From Arthrobacter sp. Soil764 (lineage in GTDB: Bacteria > Actinomycetota > Actinomycetes > Actinomycetales > Micrococcaceae), in contig NZ_LMSI01000019.1 in assembly GCF_001428075.1 (NCBI RefSeq), positions 268,084 through 332,083 of the forward strand: DNA of 64,000 nt. Reading direction: 5' to 3'. Below the pieces are notes generated by a model. It had not been told where the DNA came from. It saw only the letters and a program-made list of their open reading frames with translations, and made no database searches. Positions 10,304-19,049 of the stretch are shown piece by piece; position 1 is the first letter of the stretch; the number at the start of each line of letters is the position of its first letter. A program made the position numbers and the translations under genes.

Positions 10304-11089
10304 TTGGAACTCTTCAGCAGCATCATTGTGTTCATCGCCGGTCTGTGGGCCGGCACCATCAACGCCGTAGTGGGCTCCGGCACCCTGGTCACGTTCCCCG
10401 TACTCATCGCCCTGGGCGTGGCCCCGGTGGTGGCATCGATGAGCAACGCCATGGGCCTGGTGGCCGGCACCGCGGCCGGGGCTTTCGGCTACCGGCGTGA
10501 ACTTGCCGGGCGGGGACGGCAGGTGCTGCGCCTGCTGCCGGCGTCGGTCCTGGGCGGCGTGTCCGGCGCCTGGCTGCTGCTGCACCTGCCGGAGAAGGTG
10601 TTCCACTACGTTGCGCCGGTCCTGCTGGTCCTGGCGCTGCTGATGGTGGTGTTCCAGCCAAGGCTCCAGGACTGGGTGCGCAACCGCGAGGCCAATCCGG
10701 AGCACGCCGTCCGGGACAAACGCCACGGCATCCTCCTGTTGGTCCTCGTCTACCTCGCCGGCGTATACGGCGGCTACTTCGTGGCAGCCCAGGGGATCCT
10801 GCTGGTGGGAATCCTGGGCGTCTTCCTCACCGGGACCATCCAGAACGCCAATGCCATGAAGAACATCCTGGTGCTCGGCGTCAACATGGTGGCCGCCATC
10901 TCCTACCTGCTCTTCGCCTTCGACCGGATCAACTGGCTCGTGGTGCTGCTCATCGCGGTCAGCTCCACGATCGGCGGCATCCTGGGTTCCAAGGTGGGCC
11001 GAAAGCTCTCGCCGCGCGTCCTCCGGGCCGTGATCTTCAGCCTGGGCATCGTGGCCCTTGCCGTCATGATCGCCAACCTGCTGAAATAA
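10304..11089 (+). CDS. TauE/SafE-type sulfite/anion exporter family permease
   Basis: A 261-residue membrane protein with about seven or eight hydrophobic helices and the duplicated-half pattern of TSUP (TauE/SafE, DUF81) transporters; the N terminus holds the typical AGLWAGTINAVVGSGTLVTFP. These export or import small organic sulfur compounds or anions; the substrate is unknown here. It starts at TTG 10304, 20 bases after the ABC ATPase stop. The SpoU gene follows seven bases after its stop, so the three are probably cotranscribed. Confidence 0.85.
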   Translation: MELFSSIIVFIAGLWAGTINAVVGSGTLVTFPVLIALGVAPVVASMSNAMGLVAGTAAGAFGYRRELAGRGRQVLRLLPASVLGGVSGAWLLLHLPEKVFHYVAPVLLVLALLMVVFQPRLQDWVRNREANPEHAVRDKRHGILLLVLVYLAGVYGGYFVAAQGILLVGILGVFLTGTIQNANAMKNILVLGVNMVAAISYLLFAFDRINWLVVLLIAVSSTIGGILGSKVGRKLSPRVLRAVIFSLGIVALAVMIANLLK

Positions 11090-11096
11090 TCACCCG

Positions 11097-11903
11097 GTGA
11101 CCTTCCACTACCTCGAATCCGCCGACGACCCGCGCGTCAGCGACTACACCACCCTGACCGACGTGCACCTTCGCAAGCTCCGTGAACCGGCCGAGGGGAT
11201 GTACATCGCCGAGTCGTCGCGGGTCCTGCGCCGGGCGCTGGCAGCGGGCCACCGGCCGCGTTCGTTCTTCCTGGCGGAGAAGTGGATGGCGGACCTCGAC
11301 GACGTCTTCCGGGCGTATCCCGACGTTCCGGCTTTCATCGGCTCCGCGGCCCTGCTTGAGGAGATCACGGGTTTCCACCTGCACCGTGGCGCCATGGCGG
11401 CCATGCAGCGCCCCGCGCCGGTGCCGCTGCCGGAACTCCTGGCCGGTGCCAGGCGCGTGGCCGTGCTGGAGGACATCGTGGACCACACGAATGTGGGTGC
11501 CATCTTCCGCTCCGCCGCAGCGCTGGACATCGACGCCGTGCTGGTCACCCCGCGCTGCGGTGATCCGCTCTACCGGCGCAGCGTCAGGGTCAGCATGGGC
11601 ACGGTGTTCCAGGTTCCCTGGGCACGCATGGGGGACTGGCCGGGCGACCTGCAGGTGCTGAAGGATCACGGCTTCACCGTCGCGGCACTCGAACTGACGC
11701 CGGACGCGGAGGACGTCGACGCCGTCGCGTCCCGCAACCTGGACAAGCTCGCCCTGGTGCTGGGCACCGAAGGCGCCGGCATGAGCCCGGAGACGCTCGC
11801 CGCCGTCGACCTCGCCGTCAAAATCCCCATGCGCAATGGCGTGGATTCGCTCAATGTGGCCGCTGCGTCGGCCGTGGCGTTCTGGGAGCTGCGGGCGCGG
11901 TAA
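11097..11903 (+). CDS. TrmH/SpoU-family RNA 2'-O-methyltransferase
   Basis: A 268-residue SPOUT methyltransferase. An N-terminal substrate-binding-like region (about 1-100) is followed by the SpoU knot motifs: EDIVDHTNVGAIFRSAAAL (motif 1), LVLGTEGAGM (motif 2) and IPMRNGVDSLNVAAASAVA (motif 3). Such enzymes methylate ribose 2'-OH in rRNA or tRNA with SAM; the target nucleotide cannot be read from the sequence. GTG 11097 follows the upstream permease stop by seven bases. Confidence 0.9.
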   Translation: MTFHYLESADDPRVSDYTTLTDVHLRKLREPAEGMYIAESSRVLRRALAAGHRPRSFFLAEKWMADLDDVFRAYPDVPAFIGSAALLEEITGFHLHRGAMAAMQRPAPVPLPELLAGARRVAVLEDIVDHTNVGAIFRSAAALDIDAVLVTPRCGDPLYRRSVRVSMGTVFQVPWARMGDWPGDLQVLKDHGFTVAALELTPDAEDVDAVASRNLDKLALVLGTEGAGMSPETLAAVDLAVKIPMRNGVDSLNVAAASAVAFWELRAR

Positions 11904-11919
11904 GGACGCGGATAACCGG

Positions 11920-11949
11920 TTCGTCACCCCCTCCCGCATCGGCTATGAT
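11920..11949 (+). promoter_or_regulatory. Candidate promoter of rpmE2
   Basis: TATGAT at 11944-11949 with TTCGTC at 11920-11925 and an 18-bp spacer. It would give a leader of about 100 nt before rpmE2. Assigned by motif only. Confidence 0.4.
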
Positions 11950-12059
11950 GGATAGCTGGTTGTCCTGCTTTTTCAGCTTCGGCTGATGCAACAGATCCCA
12001 GCCATCCCATTCATACCTGGCAGCTGGCAAAATCCAGTTGCGCGAACAAAGGTCCCATT

Positions 12060-12317
12060 ATGAAGTCTGATACCCACCCGAAGTACGAAGCTGTTGTCTT
12101 CAACGACCTGGCCTCCGGCACCAAGTTCCTGACCCGCTCCACCGTGTCTTCCAACAAGACCATCGAGTGGGAAGACGGCAACACCTACCCGGTCATCGAC
12201 GTCGAAATCTCTTCCGAGTCCCACCCGTTCTACACGGGCAAGCAGCGCATCATGGACTCTGCAGGCCGCGTCGAGCGCTTCAACGCTCGCTTCAAGGGCT
12301 TCGGCGGCAAGAAGTAA
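12060..12317 (+). CDS. rpmE2: 50S ribosomal protein L31 type B
   Basis: An 85-residue type B L31: [14 protein letters not shown] start, [13 protein letters not shown] core and the RFNARF(K)G tail. The CxxC zinc motif of type A L31 is absent, so this is the zinc-independent (C-minus) paralogue. In several Actinobacteria the C-minus L31 is Zur-controlled; I do not see a convincing Zur box here. It stands alone with its own leader and terminator, and its codon usage looks strongly biased, as expected for a ribosomal protein. Confidence 0.96.
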   Translation: MKSDTHPKYEAVVFNDLASGTKFLTRSTVSSNKTIEWEDGNTYPVIDVEISSESHPFYTGKQRIMDSAGRVERFNARFKGFGGKK

Positions 12318-12339
12318 TCGTCTTCCCCAAGGTCTGATG

Positions 12340-12371
12340 GAAAGCCCGCACCGGCAACGGCGCGGGCTTTC
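12340..12371 (+). terminator. Rho-independent terminator of rpmE2
   Basis: GAAAGCCCGC (12340-12349) pairs perfectly with GCGGGCTTTC (12362-12371) around a 12-nt loop, followed by TGCTTTT. Confidence 0.85.
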
Positions 12372-12414
12372 TGCTTTTAACCGTGCACCTGTTTTCTGGG
12401 GCAGGATGGAAAGC

Positions 12415-13512
12415 ATGACCCAGCCACGTATTCCTGCCCATGATGCCGCCAGCAACCAGCGCCTGCACGGTGAGTACAAGGTCCCGGGCGGCAAGCTGGT
12501 GGTGGTGGACCTGGCCGTGGCGGACGGCGCCCTGGCTAACGTCTCTGTCAGCGGCGACTTCTTCCTGGAGCCGGACGAGGCACTGGAGGACATCAACCGC
12601 GCCCTGACCGGCCTTCCTGACACCACGCCTGCCAAGGACCTGGCAGCGGCCGTCACCGCCGCCCTGCCGGCCGGTGCCGTGCTGTTCGGCTTCTCCGCTG
12701 ACGCCGTGGCCGTGACCGTCCGCCGTGCCCTGGCCAAGGCAACGTCCTGGGGCGACCACGAGTGGAACGTCATCGCGCCCACCGTGCTGCCCACCGAAAT
12801 CAACGTTGCCCTTGACGAGGTCCTCACCGAGGCCGTGGGCGCCGGTGCCCGCACGCCCACCCTACGGTTCTGGGACTGGCAGGAGCCGTCGGTGGTCATC
12901 GGCAGCTTCCAGTCGGTGCAGAACGAGGTGGACCCCGAGGGCGTGGCCAGGCACGGCATCAACGTGGTCCGCCGGATCAGCGGCGGGGGAGCGATGTTCA
13001 TGGAGGCCGGCAACTGCATCACCTACTCGCTCTACCTGCCGCAGACCCTGGTGGACGGGCTCAGCTTCGCCGACTCCTACCCCTTCCTGGACGCATGGGT
13101 CATGGCGGCACTGGAACGGCTGGGCATTAACGCCTTCTACATTCCGTTGAACGACATCGCCACGGACCAGGGCAAGATCGGCGGTGCCGCGCAGAAACGC
13201 CTGGCCAACGGCGGCATGCTGCACCACGTCACCATGAGCTACGACATCGACGCCGACAAGATGGTGGAGGTGCTCCGGATCGGCAAGGAGAAGCTTTCGG
13301 ACAAGGGCACCCGCAGCGCCAAGAAGCGGGTGGATCCGCTGCGTCGCCAAACCGGCCTGGCGCGCACGGCGATCATTGAGGCGATGATGGACGTTTTCAG
13401 CGAGCGTTACGGTGCAACCCCGTCATCGTTGGCGGGACACGAACTGGCGGCAGCCGAGGAACGCGTGGCCACCAAGTTCGGCACCAGGGAATGGCTCCAC
13501 CGGGTCCCCTAG
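12415..13512 (+). CDS. Lipoate-protein ligase-like protein with N-terminal accessory domain
   Basis: A 365-residue BPL/LplA/LipB-fold protein. The C-terminal two thirds carry RRISGGGA (186-193) and GKIGGAAQKR (253-262, with the expected catalytic Lys 254), hallmarks of lipoate ligases that adenylate lipoate or octanoate and transfer it to E2 and H-protein lysines. The first ~105 residues (GGKLVVVDLAV...SGDFFLEP) resemble the LplA C-terminal accessory domain, so the domain order is permuted relative to E. coli LplA. The usual His after SGGGAV is replaced (FMEAGN). ATG 12415 is chosen for the AGGA about nine bases upstream. Confidence 0.8.
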   Translation: MTQPRIPAHDAASNQRLHGEYKVPGGKLVVVDLAVADGALANVSVSGDFFLEPDEALEDINRALTGLPDTTPAKDLAAAVTAALPAGAVLFGFSADAVAVTVRRALAKATSWGDHEWNVIAPTVLPTEINVALDEVLTEAVGAGARTPTLRFWDWQEPSVVIGSFQSVQNEVDPEGVARHGINVVRRISGGGAMFMEAGNCITYSLYLPQTLVDGLSFADSYPFLDAWVMAALERLGINAFYIPLNDIATDQGKIGGAAQKRLANGGMLHHVTMSYDIDADKMVEVLRIGKEKLSDKGTRSAKKRVDPLRRQTGLARTAIIEAMMDVFSERYGATPSSLAGHELAAAEERVATKFGTREWLHRVP

Positions 13513-13515
13513 CCC

Positions 13516-13607
13516 CATCGACTGCTGCCGACTCGTCCCGCAGCCTATCCACTGCTGCGTAACTGCCGTTTTGCGGCCTGAAAACGGCAGTTACGGAGCA
13601 GTCGATG
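13516..13607. repeat. Nested palindromic repeat between convergent genes
   Basis: Outer arms CATCGACTGCT (13516-13526) and AGCAGTCGATG (13597-13607) are perfect complements. Inside is a perfect 14-bp stem GTAACTGCCGTTTT (13559-13572) / AAAACGGCAGTTAC (13581-13594). A further ACTGCTGC copy sits at 13551-13558. The inner hairpin overlaps the pepN stop codon. The inner hairpin can act as a terminator, while the nesting suggests a REP-like dispersed repeat. Confidence 0.7.
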
Positions 13608-16227
13608 AAGGAACGACGGCGGCCTGCGCGGTGAGCGCGCGCAGCAGGTGGCTGCGCTGCTCGATGATGATACGGCGCAGGGCGTGCGGCGCGTCGGGGT
13701 TGGCGGCCAGCCAGTCATCCGTCCGTTGGACCACCGGGTGCTCCCGAGGGCTTGTGCCCGCCAGATCCTGGGCGGCGGGATAGAGGCCGCGGACAATCCG
13801 GCTGGCGATTTCGATGCTGCGTTCGGCCCAAACAGTCAGCAGGCAGTCGAAGTAGGGCTCGACGTACGGCTCCAGCAACGCCGGCGGCGCGGTGCTGAAT
13901 CCGCTGATGGTGGCAGTGAGGAGTTGGTTGGAGAGCTCGTTCCCGTGAACGGCGGCTTCCCAGGCCGCAGCCTTGACCGCCGGGTCGGGTCGGGACGCCA
14001 TGGCCGTTGCGTGGCCGGCGCGGCCGGATGCCGTGGTGTCGCGCGCCAGCTCTGCGTCGAGCTCGGCCGCGCCGGCCTGTCCGTTGGCGGCGAGCGCATG
14101 CCACAGCTGCCAGCGCAGCTCTGCATCCACGGACAGCCCCGGCACGGTTGCCGTGCCGTCCAGCAGGCCACGGAGCCGGGGGAGCGCTGCCGCATCATGC
14201 CGGCTGAGGGCGGCAAGGGTGCGGGCCCAGGCAAGCTGTGCGTCAGAACCGGGCACGGCCCGGTCCAGTTCGCCGGCGGCGGCCGCAAGGAAGGAAGCAC
14301 GGACACTCCCGCGGGTGCCCGCCGGTGTGTAACGTTCGACGGCGGTGGTGGCGTTGTCCAGGATGTTTAGCAGGACCCCGATGCCGCTTTCAGCCGGGGC
14401 GAACGCAGCGACGGCGTCAGCGTACAACGATGCCGGAGTTTCGCCGTCGCGTGCGGAGTTCCACAGCGCAGTCCAGCAGAGGGCACGCGCCATGGGGTCA
14501 AGGATCCGGTCCAGGGATGCGCGGACCGTTGCCTCGGAGACCGGGTCCAGCCGCACCTTGGCGTAGGTCAGGTCCTCATCGTTGACCAGCAGGAGCGCCG
14601 GCCGTTGCTGCCCGGCGAGCTGGGGGAGCTCCGTCCGCTCGCCGGCAACGTCCGTTTCGATGCTCCCGGTCCGCACCAGGGCGCCGCCGGCATCAAAGTC
14701 ATAGGAACCCACCCGGAGCCGGTGCGGACGCAGCTCCTCACGTCCCGTCACCGGATCCACCGCTTCCTGGACGATGGCCACCCGGCCCGGCACGCCGTCG
14801 TCGTCCGTTGCACTGGAAGCTGAAAACTCCATGGACAGGCTGGAAATGCCGGAGGTCTGCAGCCACTGCCGGGCCCACCCGGACAGGTCCCGCCCCGAGG
14901 CCGCCGCCAGGGACGCCAGGAGGTCGGCCAGCGACGTGTTGCCGTAGGCATGCTTCCTGAAGTACTCCCGCGACCCGGCAATGAACGCGTCAAAGCCCAC
15001 GTAGGCCACCAGCTGCTTCAGTACCGACGCGCCCTTGGCGTAGGTGATGCCGTCGAAGTTCTGTTTTGCCGCTTCAAGGTCCGGGATGTCGGCCACGATG
15101 GGATGGGTGGTGGGGAGCTGGTCCTGCACGTAGGCCCAGGCTTTGCGTTTGTTGGCGAAGTTGACCCAGGCGGTGTCCCAGTCCGTGGCCCGGTCAACAC
15201 CGAGGGTTCCCATGTAGTCGGCGAAGGACTCCTTCAGCCACAGGTCGTCCCACCACTGCATAGTCACCAGGTCGCCGAACCACATGTGCGCCATCTCGTG
15301 CATCAGGGTGGTGGCACGCGCCTGGTACTGGGCGTCCGTGGCCCGCGAGGTGAACACGTAGCTTTCCGTGAACGTCACCAGCCCCGGGTTCTCCATGGCG
15401 CCGAGGTTGTATTCGGGAACGAACGCCTGGTCGTACTTGCCCCAAGGGTAGGGGAAATCGAAAAGGCGGTTGAAGAAGTCCAGGCCCTTTTTCGTGAGGC
15501 TGAAGAGCTCCCCGGTGTCGAAGGAGCCCGCCATGGATGCACGGCAGTAGAGGGCGAGCGGGACGTCCAGCTGGCTGCCGTCGTCGAGCGTTGCCTGCCA
15601 GCGGTCCGTGGCCTTGAAGTACGGCCCGGCCAGGATGGCGGTGATGTAGGTGGACATCGGCAGGGTGGTGGCGAAGTCCCAGCACGCCGTGGCGGGGTCG
15701 CTGGTCAGCACGGTCCGGTTGACCTCCGCGCCGTTTGACGCCACATGCCAGTCGGCGGGGGCCATTACGTGGAAGGTGTAGGTCGCCTTCAGGTCGGGCT
15801 GCTCGAAGTTGGCGAAGACGCGACGCGCATCAGCAGGCTCGTACTGCGTGTACAGGTAGCACCGCCCGTCCGCCGGGTCCACGAACCGGTGCATGCCTTC
15901 GCCGGAACGGCTGTACAGCGCCGTTCCCGTGACCGTGACCTGGTTCTCGGCCCGCAGGTCGTCCAGCCGGATCCGCGCGCCGTCCACCACATCCTCAACC
16001 CGCAGGCCCCTGCCGTTGAGGAACACGCTGTGCACGTCACCTCCGATGAAGTCGAGGAACGTACTGGCGCCAGGTTCGGCGGTGAAGGTGATGACGCTGC
16101 GGCTCGTGTAGCCGGTGACCGCTGGATCCGCTGCCTGCCGCACATCCAGGGAGATGTCGTAACTGGTGGTGCTGATCCGGGCTGAACGTTCGGCGGCTTC
16201 GCGGCGCTGCAGATTCTCATGTGACAC
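13591..16227 (-). CDS. pepN: Aminopeptidase N (M1 zinc metallopeptidase)
   Basis: An 878-residue M1 family aminopeptidase that removes N-terminal residues from peptides, a mostly cytosolic activity. The substrate-binding GAMEN motif is at residues 276-280, the zinc motif HEMAH at 310-314 and the third ligand Glu in LKESF at about 333. A C-terminal ERAP1-like helical half follows. The length matches actinobacterial PepN. The start is GTG 16227. Its 3' end lies inside the palindromic repeat shared with the convergent lipoate-ligase-like gene. Confidence 0.95.
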   Translation of the reverse strand: MSHENLQRREAAERSARISTTSYDISLDVRQAADPAVTGYTSRSVITFTAEPGASTFLDFIGGDVHSVFLNGRGLRVEDVVDGARIRLDDLRAENQVTVTGTALYSRSGEGMHRFVDPADGRCYLYTQYEPADARRVFANFEQPDLKATYTFHVMAPADWHVASNGAEVNRTVLTSDPATACWDFATTLPMSTYITAILAGPYFKATDRWQATLDDGSQLDVPLALYCRASMAGSFDTGELFSLTKKGLDFFNRLFDFPYPWGKYDQAFVPEYNLGAMENPGLVTFTESYVFTSRATDAQYQARATTLMHEMAHMWFGDLVTMQWWDDLWLKESFADYMGTLGVDRATDWDTAWVNFANKRKAWAYVQDQLPTTHPIVADIPDLEAAKQNFDGITYAKGASVLKQLVAYVGFDAFIAGSREYFRKHAYGNTSLADLLASLAAASGRDLSGWARQWLQTSGISSLSMEFSASSATDDDGVPGRVAIVQEAVDPVTGREELRPHRLRVGSYDFDAGGALVRTGSIETDVAGERTELPQLAGQQRPALLLVNDEDLTYAKVRLDPVSEATVRASLDRILDPMARALCWTALWNSARDGETPASLYADAVAAFAPAESGIGVLLNILDNATTAVERYTPAGTRGSVRASFLAAAAGELDRAVPGSDAQLAWARTLAALSRHDAAALPRLRGLLDGTATVPGLSVDAELRWQLWHALAANGQAGAAELDAELARDTTASGRAGHATAMASRPDPAVKAAAWEAAVHGNELSNQLLTATISGFSTAPPALLEPYVEPYFDCLLTVWAERSIEIASRIVRGLYPAAQDLAGTSPREHPVVQRTDDWLAANPDAPHALRRIIIEQRSHLLRALTAQAAVVPSSTAP

Positions 16228-16260
16228 CCGGCTATCTAATCACGGTGCCGATTCATTGGT

Positions 16261-17319
16261 TCAGCCGGCGATCAGGAAGGCTGCAGCCAGGCCCAGCACG
16301 GCAATCAGGAGCCACGAAGCGAGTGCCGCCAGGAGCGCCGGTCCGCCGGTGTGGAGCAGGGTGCGGATACGGACCGCAGAGCCAAGGCCAAACAGGGCCG
16401 CACCCAGCAGGATGTCCTGCAGGGTGGCCCCCAGGTCGAGCAAGCCTGCGGACAGCCAGCCGGTTGAGCGCAGCGCCACCATGGCAACGAAGCCCACGAC
16501 GAACAGCGGCACCAGCGGCGGCATTTTCTCAGCCACACCATCCCCGGTGCCCACGGCACGCACCCCGTTTCGGTGATGCGCACCTGCCAGCGCGGCCACG
16601 GGGGCCAGCAGCAGCACCCGGGTGAGCTTGACGACGACGGCGACCGCCAGGGCAGCGGTCCCGGCGGTTTGCGCCGTGGCCACCACCTGGCCCACGTCGT
16701 GTACCGACGCGCCGGTCCAGGCTCCGAACACTGTGGCCGTGAGCCCCAAGGGTTGCGCGAGGAGGGGGAGGACGCCGATGGCGAGCGTGCCGCAAAGGGT
16801 GACCAGGGCCACGGGCAGGACGGTTTCCGCGTGCCGGATGCGGCGGACGGCGGCCATGGCGCCAATGGCGGAGGCACCGCAAATGGAGAATCCCGTGGCC
16901 ACCAGCAGTGAGGTTACAGGCGGCAGGCGGAACAAGCGCGAAATCGCATACGTCCCGCCGAAACTGGCTGCCACCACGCCCACAATCAGGACCAGGGCCA
17001 GCCAACCCAGGCCCAGGACATCCATGACGCTGACCTTCAGGCCCAGGAGTACGATTCCCCCGCGCATCAGGTGCTTGCCGGCGAAGTCCAGCCCCGGCCG
17101 TGCCCGGCCTCCCGTCCACGTGCCGGCACCGGGCAGGTTGGCGGCCAGAACGCCCAGGACCACAGCGAGGGTCATTGCCGGCAGGGCCGGCAGCAGTCCA
17201 TGCACCAGGAAGGCCGCTGCGACGGCGGCAGCGGCGGTCATCAGCCCCGGAACCAGGCGGGCAATCCGCGGCCCGGAACGGCCGCGGCCCGGCGCTGGGA
17301 GGCTTCTGCTGACTGGCAC
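16261..17319 (-). CDS. YeiH/PSE-type (UPF0324) putative sulfate exporter
   Basis: A 352-residue membrane protein with about ten hydrophobic helices and the UPF0324/YeiH signature segments: KHLMRGGIVLLGLKVS, VATGFSICGASAIGAMAAV and WTGASVHDVGQVVAT. The family is proposed to export sulfate or related anions; direct proof is limited. The start is GTG 17319. It lies just upstream of pepN on the same strand (33 bp) and divergent from the ATP-grasp operon. Confidence 0.85.
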   Translation of the reverse strand: MPVSRSLPAPGRGRSGPRIARLVPGLMTAAAAVAAAFLVHGLLPALPAMTLAVVLGVLAANLPGAGTWTGGRARPGLDFAGKHLMRGGIVLLGLKVSVMDVLGLGWLALVLIVGVVAASFGGTYAISRLFRLPPVTSLLVATGFSICGASAIGAMAAVRRIRHAETVLPVALVTLCGTLAIGVLPLLAQPLGLTATVFGAWTGASVHDVGQVVATAQTAGTAALAVAVVVKLTRVLLLAPVAALAGAHHRNGVRAVGTGDGVAEKMPPLVPLFVVGFVAMVALRSTGWLSAGLLDLGATLQDILLGAALFGLGSAVRIRTLLHTGGPALLAALASWLLIAVLGLAAAFLIAG

Positions 17320-17387
17320 TCACCTACTGTGCCCGACGAGGCCCGTAAAGTACGAACCGGGCCATTGGCGCCAACACGCCACAATGG

Positions 17388-18989
17388 ATGGCAGTAATGA
17401 ATTCGAAACAAAAAGATGGTTGGCTATTGGACATGTCAGACCTATTCCAGGATTACTCCGAGGCCGCGGGCCGATCCGGAGCCTACGACGAGATGTTCGC
17501 CCCGGGGCAACAGGCCAGGGACTCGTACGGGCAGGTGGCGGACGCACTCCGGAAGCTCTCCCTGGCGGACGTCACCGCACGCGCCGACTCCATGGCGCGC
17601 ACCTTCCTGGACCGTGGGGTGACCTTCGACTACGCGGGTGAGGAACGGCCCTTTCCGCTCGACATCGTGCCCCGCGTCATCCCGGCGGCCGAGTGGGACG
17701 TCCTGGAAAAGGGGGTCGCCCAGCGGGTCCGTGCCCTGGAAGCCTTCCTGAACGACGTCTACGACAAAATGACCGTAGTGTCCGACGGCGTGATCCCGCG
17801 CCAGCTGGTGACCACCAGCGCACACTTCCACCGGCAGGTCCACGGCTTCGAACCGGCCGGCGGGGTCCGCGTCCACATCTCCGGCATCGACGTCGTCCGC
17901 GACGCCGCCGGCACGTTCCGTGTCCTGGAGGACAACGTCCGCGTACCCTCCGGTGTCAGCTACGTGCTGGAGAACCGGCGCGCCATGGCCAAGGGCCTGC
18001 CGGAGGCCTTCGGTCAGCAGCTCATCCGGCCCGTCGAGGAATACCCGCGCCGGCTGCTCTCGGCCCTGCGCAAAACCGCACCGGCAGGCGTCGACGATCC
18101 CACCGTCGTCGTCCTGACCCCGGGCGTGTTCAACAGCGCCTACTTCGAGCACACCCTCCTGGCCGGCCTGATGGGCGTGGAACTGGTGGAGGGCCGCGAC
18201 CTGATCTGCCGCGGCAACCGCGTCTACATGCGCACCACCGCCGGTGAACAGCGTGTGGATGTCATCTACAAACGGATTGACGACGACTTCCTGGACCCCC
18301 TCCAGTTCCGCTCCGACTCCATGCTCGGCTGCCCCGGCCTGGTCAACGCCGCCCGCGCCGGCGGCGTCACGATTGCCAACGCGGTGGGCAATGGCGTTGC
18401 CGACGACAAACTGGTTTACAGTTACGTCCCTGACCTGATCCGCTACTACCTCAGCGAGGAGCCCATCATCGCCAACGTGGACACCTTCCGCCTCGAGGAA
18501 AAGGAAGCCAGGGAGTACACCCTGGACAACCTCGCGGAACTCGTGGTCAAGCCCGTGGACGGTTCCGGCGGCAAGGGCCTGGTCATCGGCCCGGATGCCT
18601 CCAGGGATGAACTGGACGCCCTCCGCCAGCGGATCATCGCTGACCCCCGCGGCTGGATCGCCCAGCCGGTGCTGCAGCTCTCCACCGTCCCCACATTGAG
18701 CGGAGACAAGTTCGGCCCCCGGCACGTGGACCTCAGGCCCTTTGCAGTCAACGACGGCGACAACGTCTGGGTCCTCCCCGGCGGCCTGACCCGCGTGGCA
18801 CTCAAGGAAGGGTCCCTGATCGTCAACTCCAGCCAGGGCGGCGGATCCAAGGACACCTGGGTCCTTGCCGATTCACCCCAGATGCCGGTGGAAACCGTTC
18901 CCCGCCAATCCGTCACGGTCCGTGAACGGGTCTCCGTGTGGCCGGTGGAAAGCAACTGGCGCGACCGCCAGTCGGAGCAGCAGCAGTGA
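17388..18989 (+). CDS. Circularly permuted ATP-grasp (type 2) protein
   Basis: A 533-residue protein of the circularly permuted ATP-grasp type 2 family (formerly DUF404/DUF407). Recognisable blocks include VLEDNVRVPSGVSYVLENR, LTPGVFNSAYFEHTLLA, VDVIYKRIDDDFLDP, VVKPVDGSGGKGLVIG and HVDLRPF. ATP-grasp enzymes form amide bonds through acyl-phosphates, and comparative genomics links this family to peptide or amide synthesis. It heads an operon with alpha-E and transglutaminase genes. The start is uncertain: ATG 17388, 17397 or 17433 (MSDLFQDY) are all possible and none has a strong ribosome-binding site. Confidence 0.85.
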   Translation: MAVMNSKQKDGWLLDMSDLFQDYSEAAGRSGAYDEMFAPGQQARDSYGQVADALRKLSLADVTARADSMARTFLDRGVTFDYAGEERPFPLDIVPRVIPAAEWDVLEKGVAQRVRALEAFLNDVYDKMTVVSDGVIPRQLVTTSAHFHRQVHGFEPAGGVRVHISGIDVVRDAAGTFRVLEDNVRVPSGVSYVLENRRAMAKGLPEAFGQQLIRPVEEYPRRLLSALRKTAPAGVDDPTVVVLTPGVFNSAYFEHTLLAGLMGVELVEGRDLICRGNRVYMRTTAGEQRVDVIYKRIDDDFLDPLQFRSDSMLGCPGLVNAARAGGVTIANAVGNGVADDKLVYSYVPDLIRYYLSEEPIIANVDTFRLEEKEAREYTLDNLAELVVKPVDGSGGKGLVIGPDASRDELDALRQRIIADPRGWIAQPVLQLSTVPTLSGDKFGPRHVDLRPFAVNDGDNVWVLPGGLTRVALKEGSLIVNSSQGGGSKDTWVLADSPQMPVETVPRQSVTVRERVSVWPVESNWRDRQSEQQQ

Positions 18990-19049
18990 GCCGCGCCGCC
19001 GTCGGGCATTTCCTTTACACCGTTCCGGGCGCGCAGGAGGTAGCCGCGA

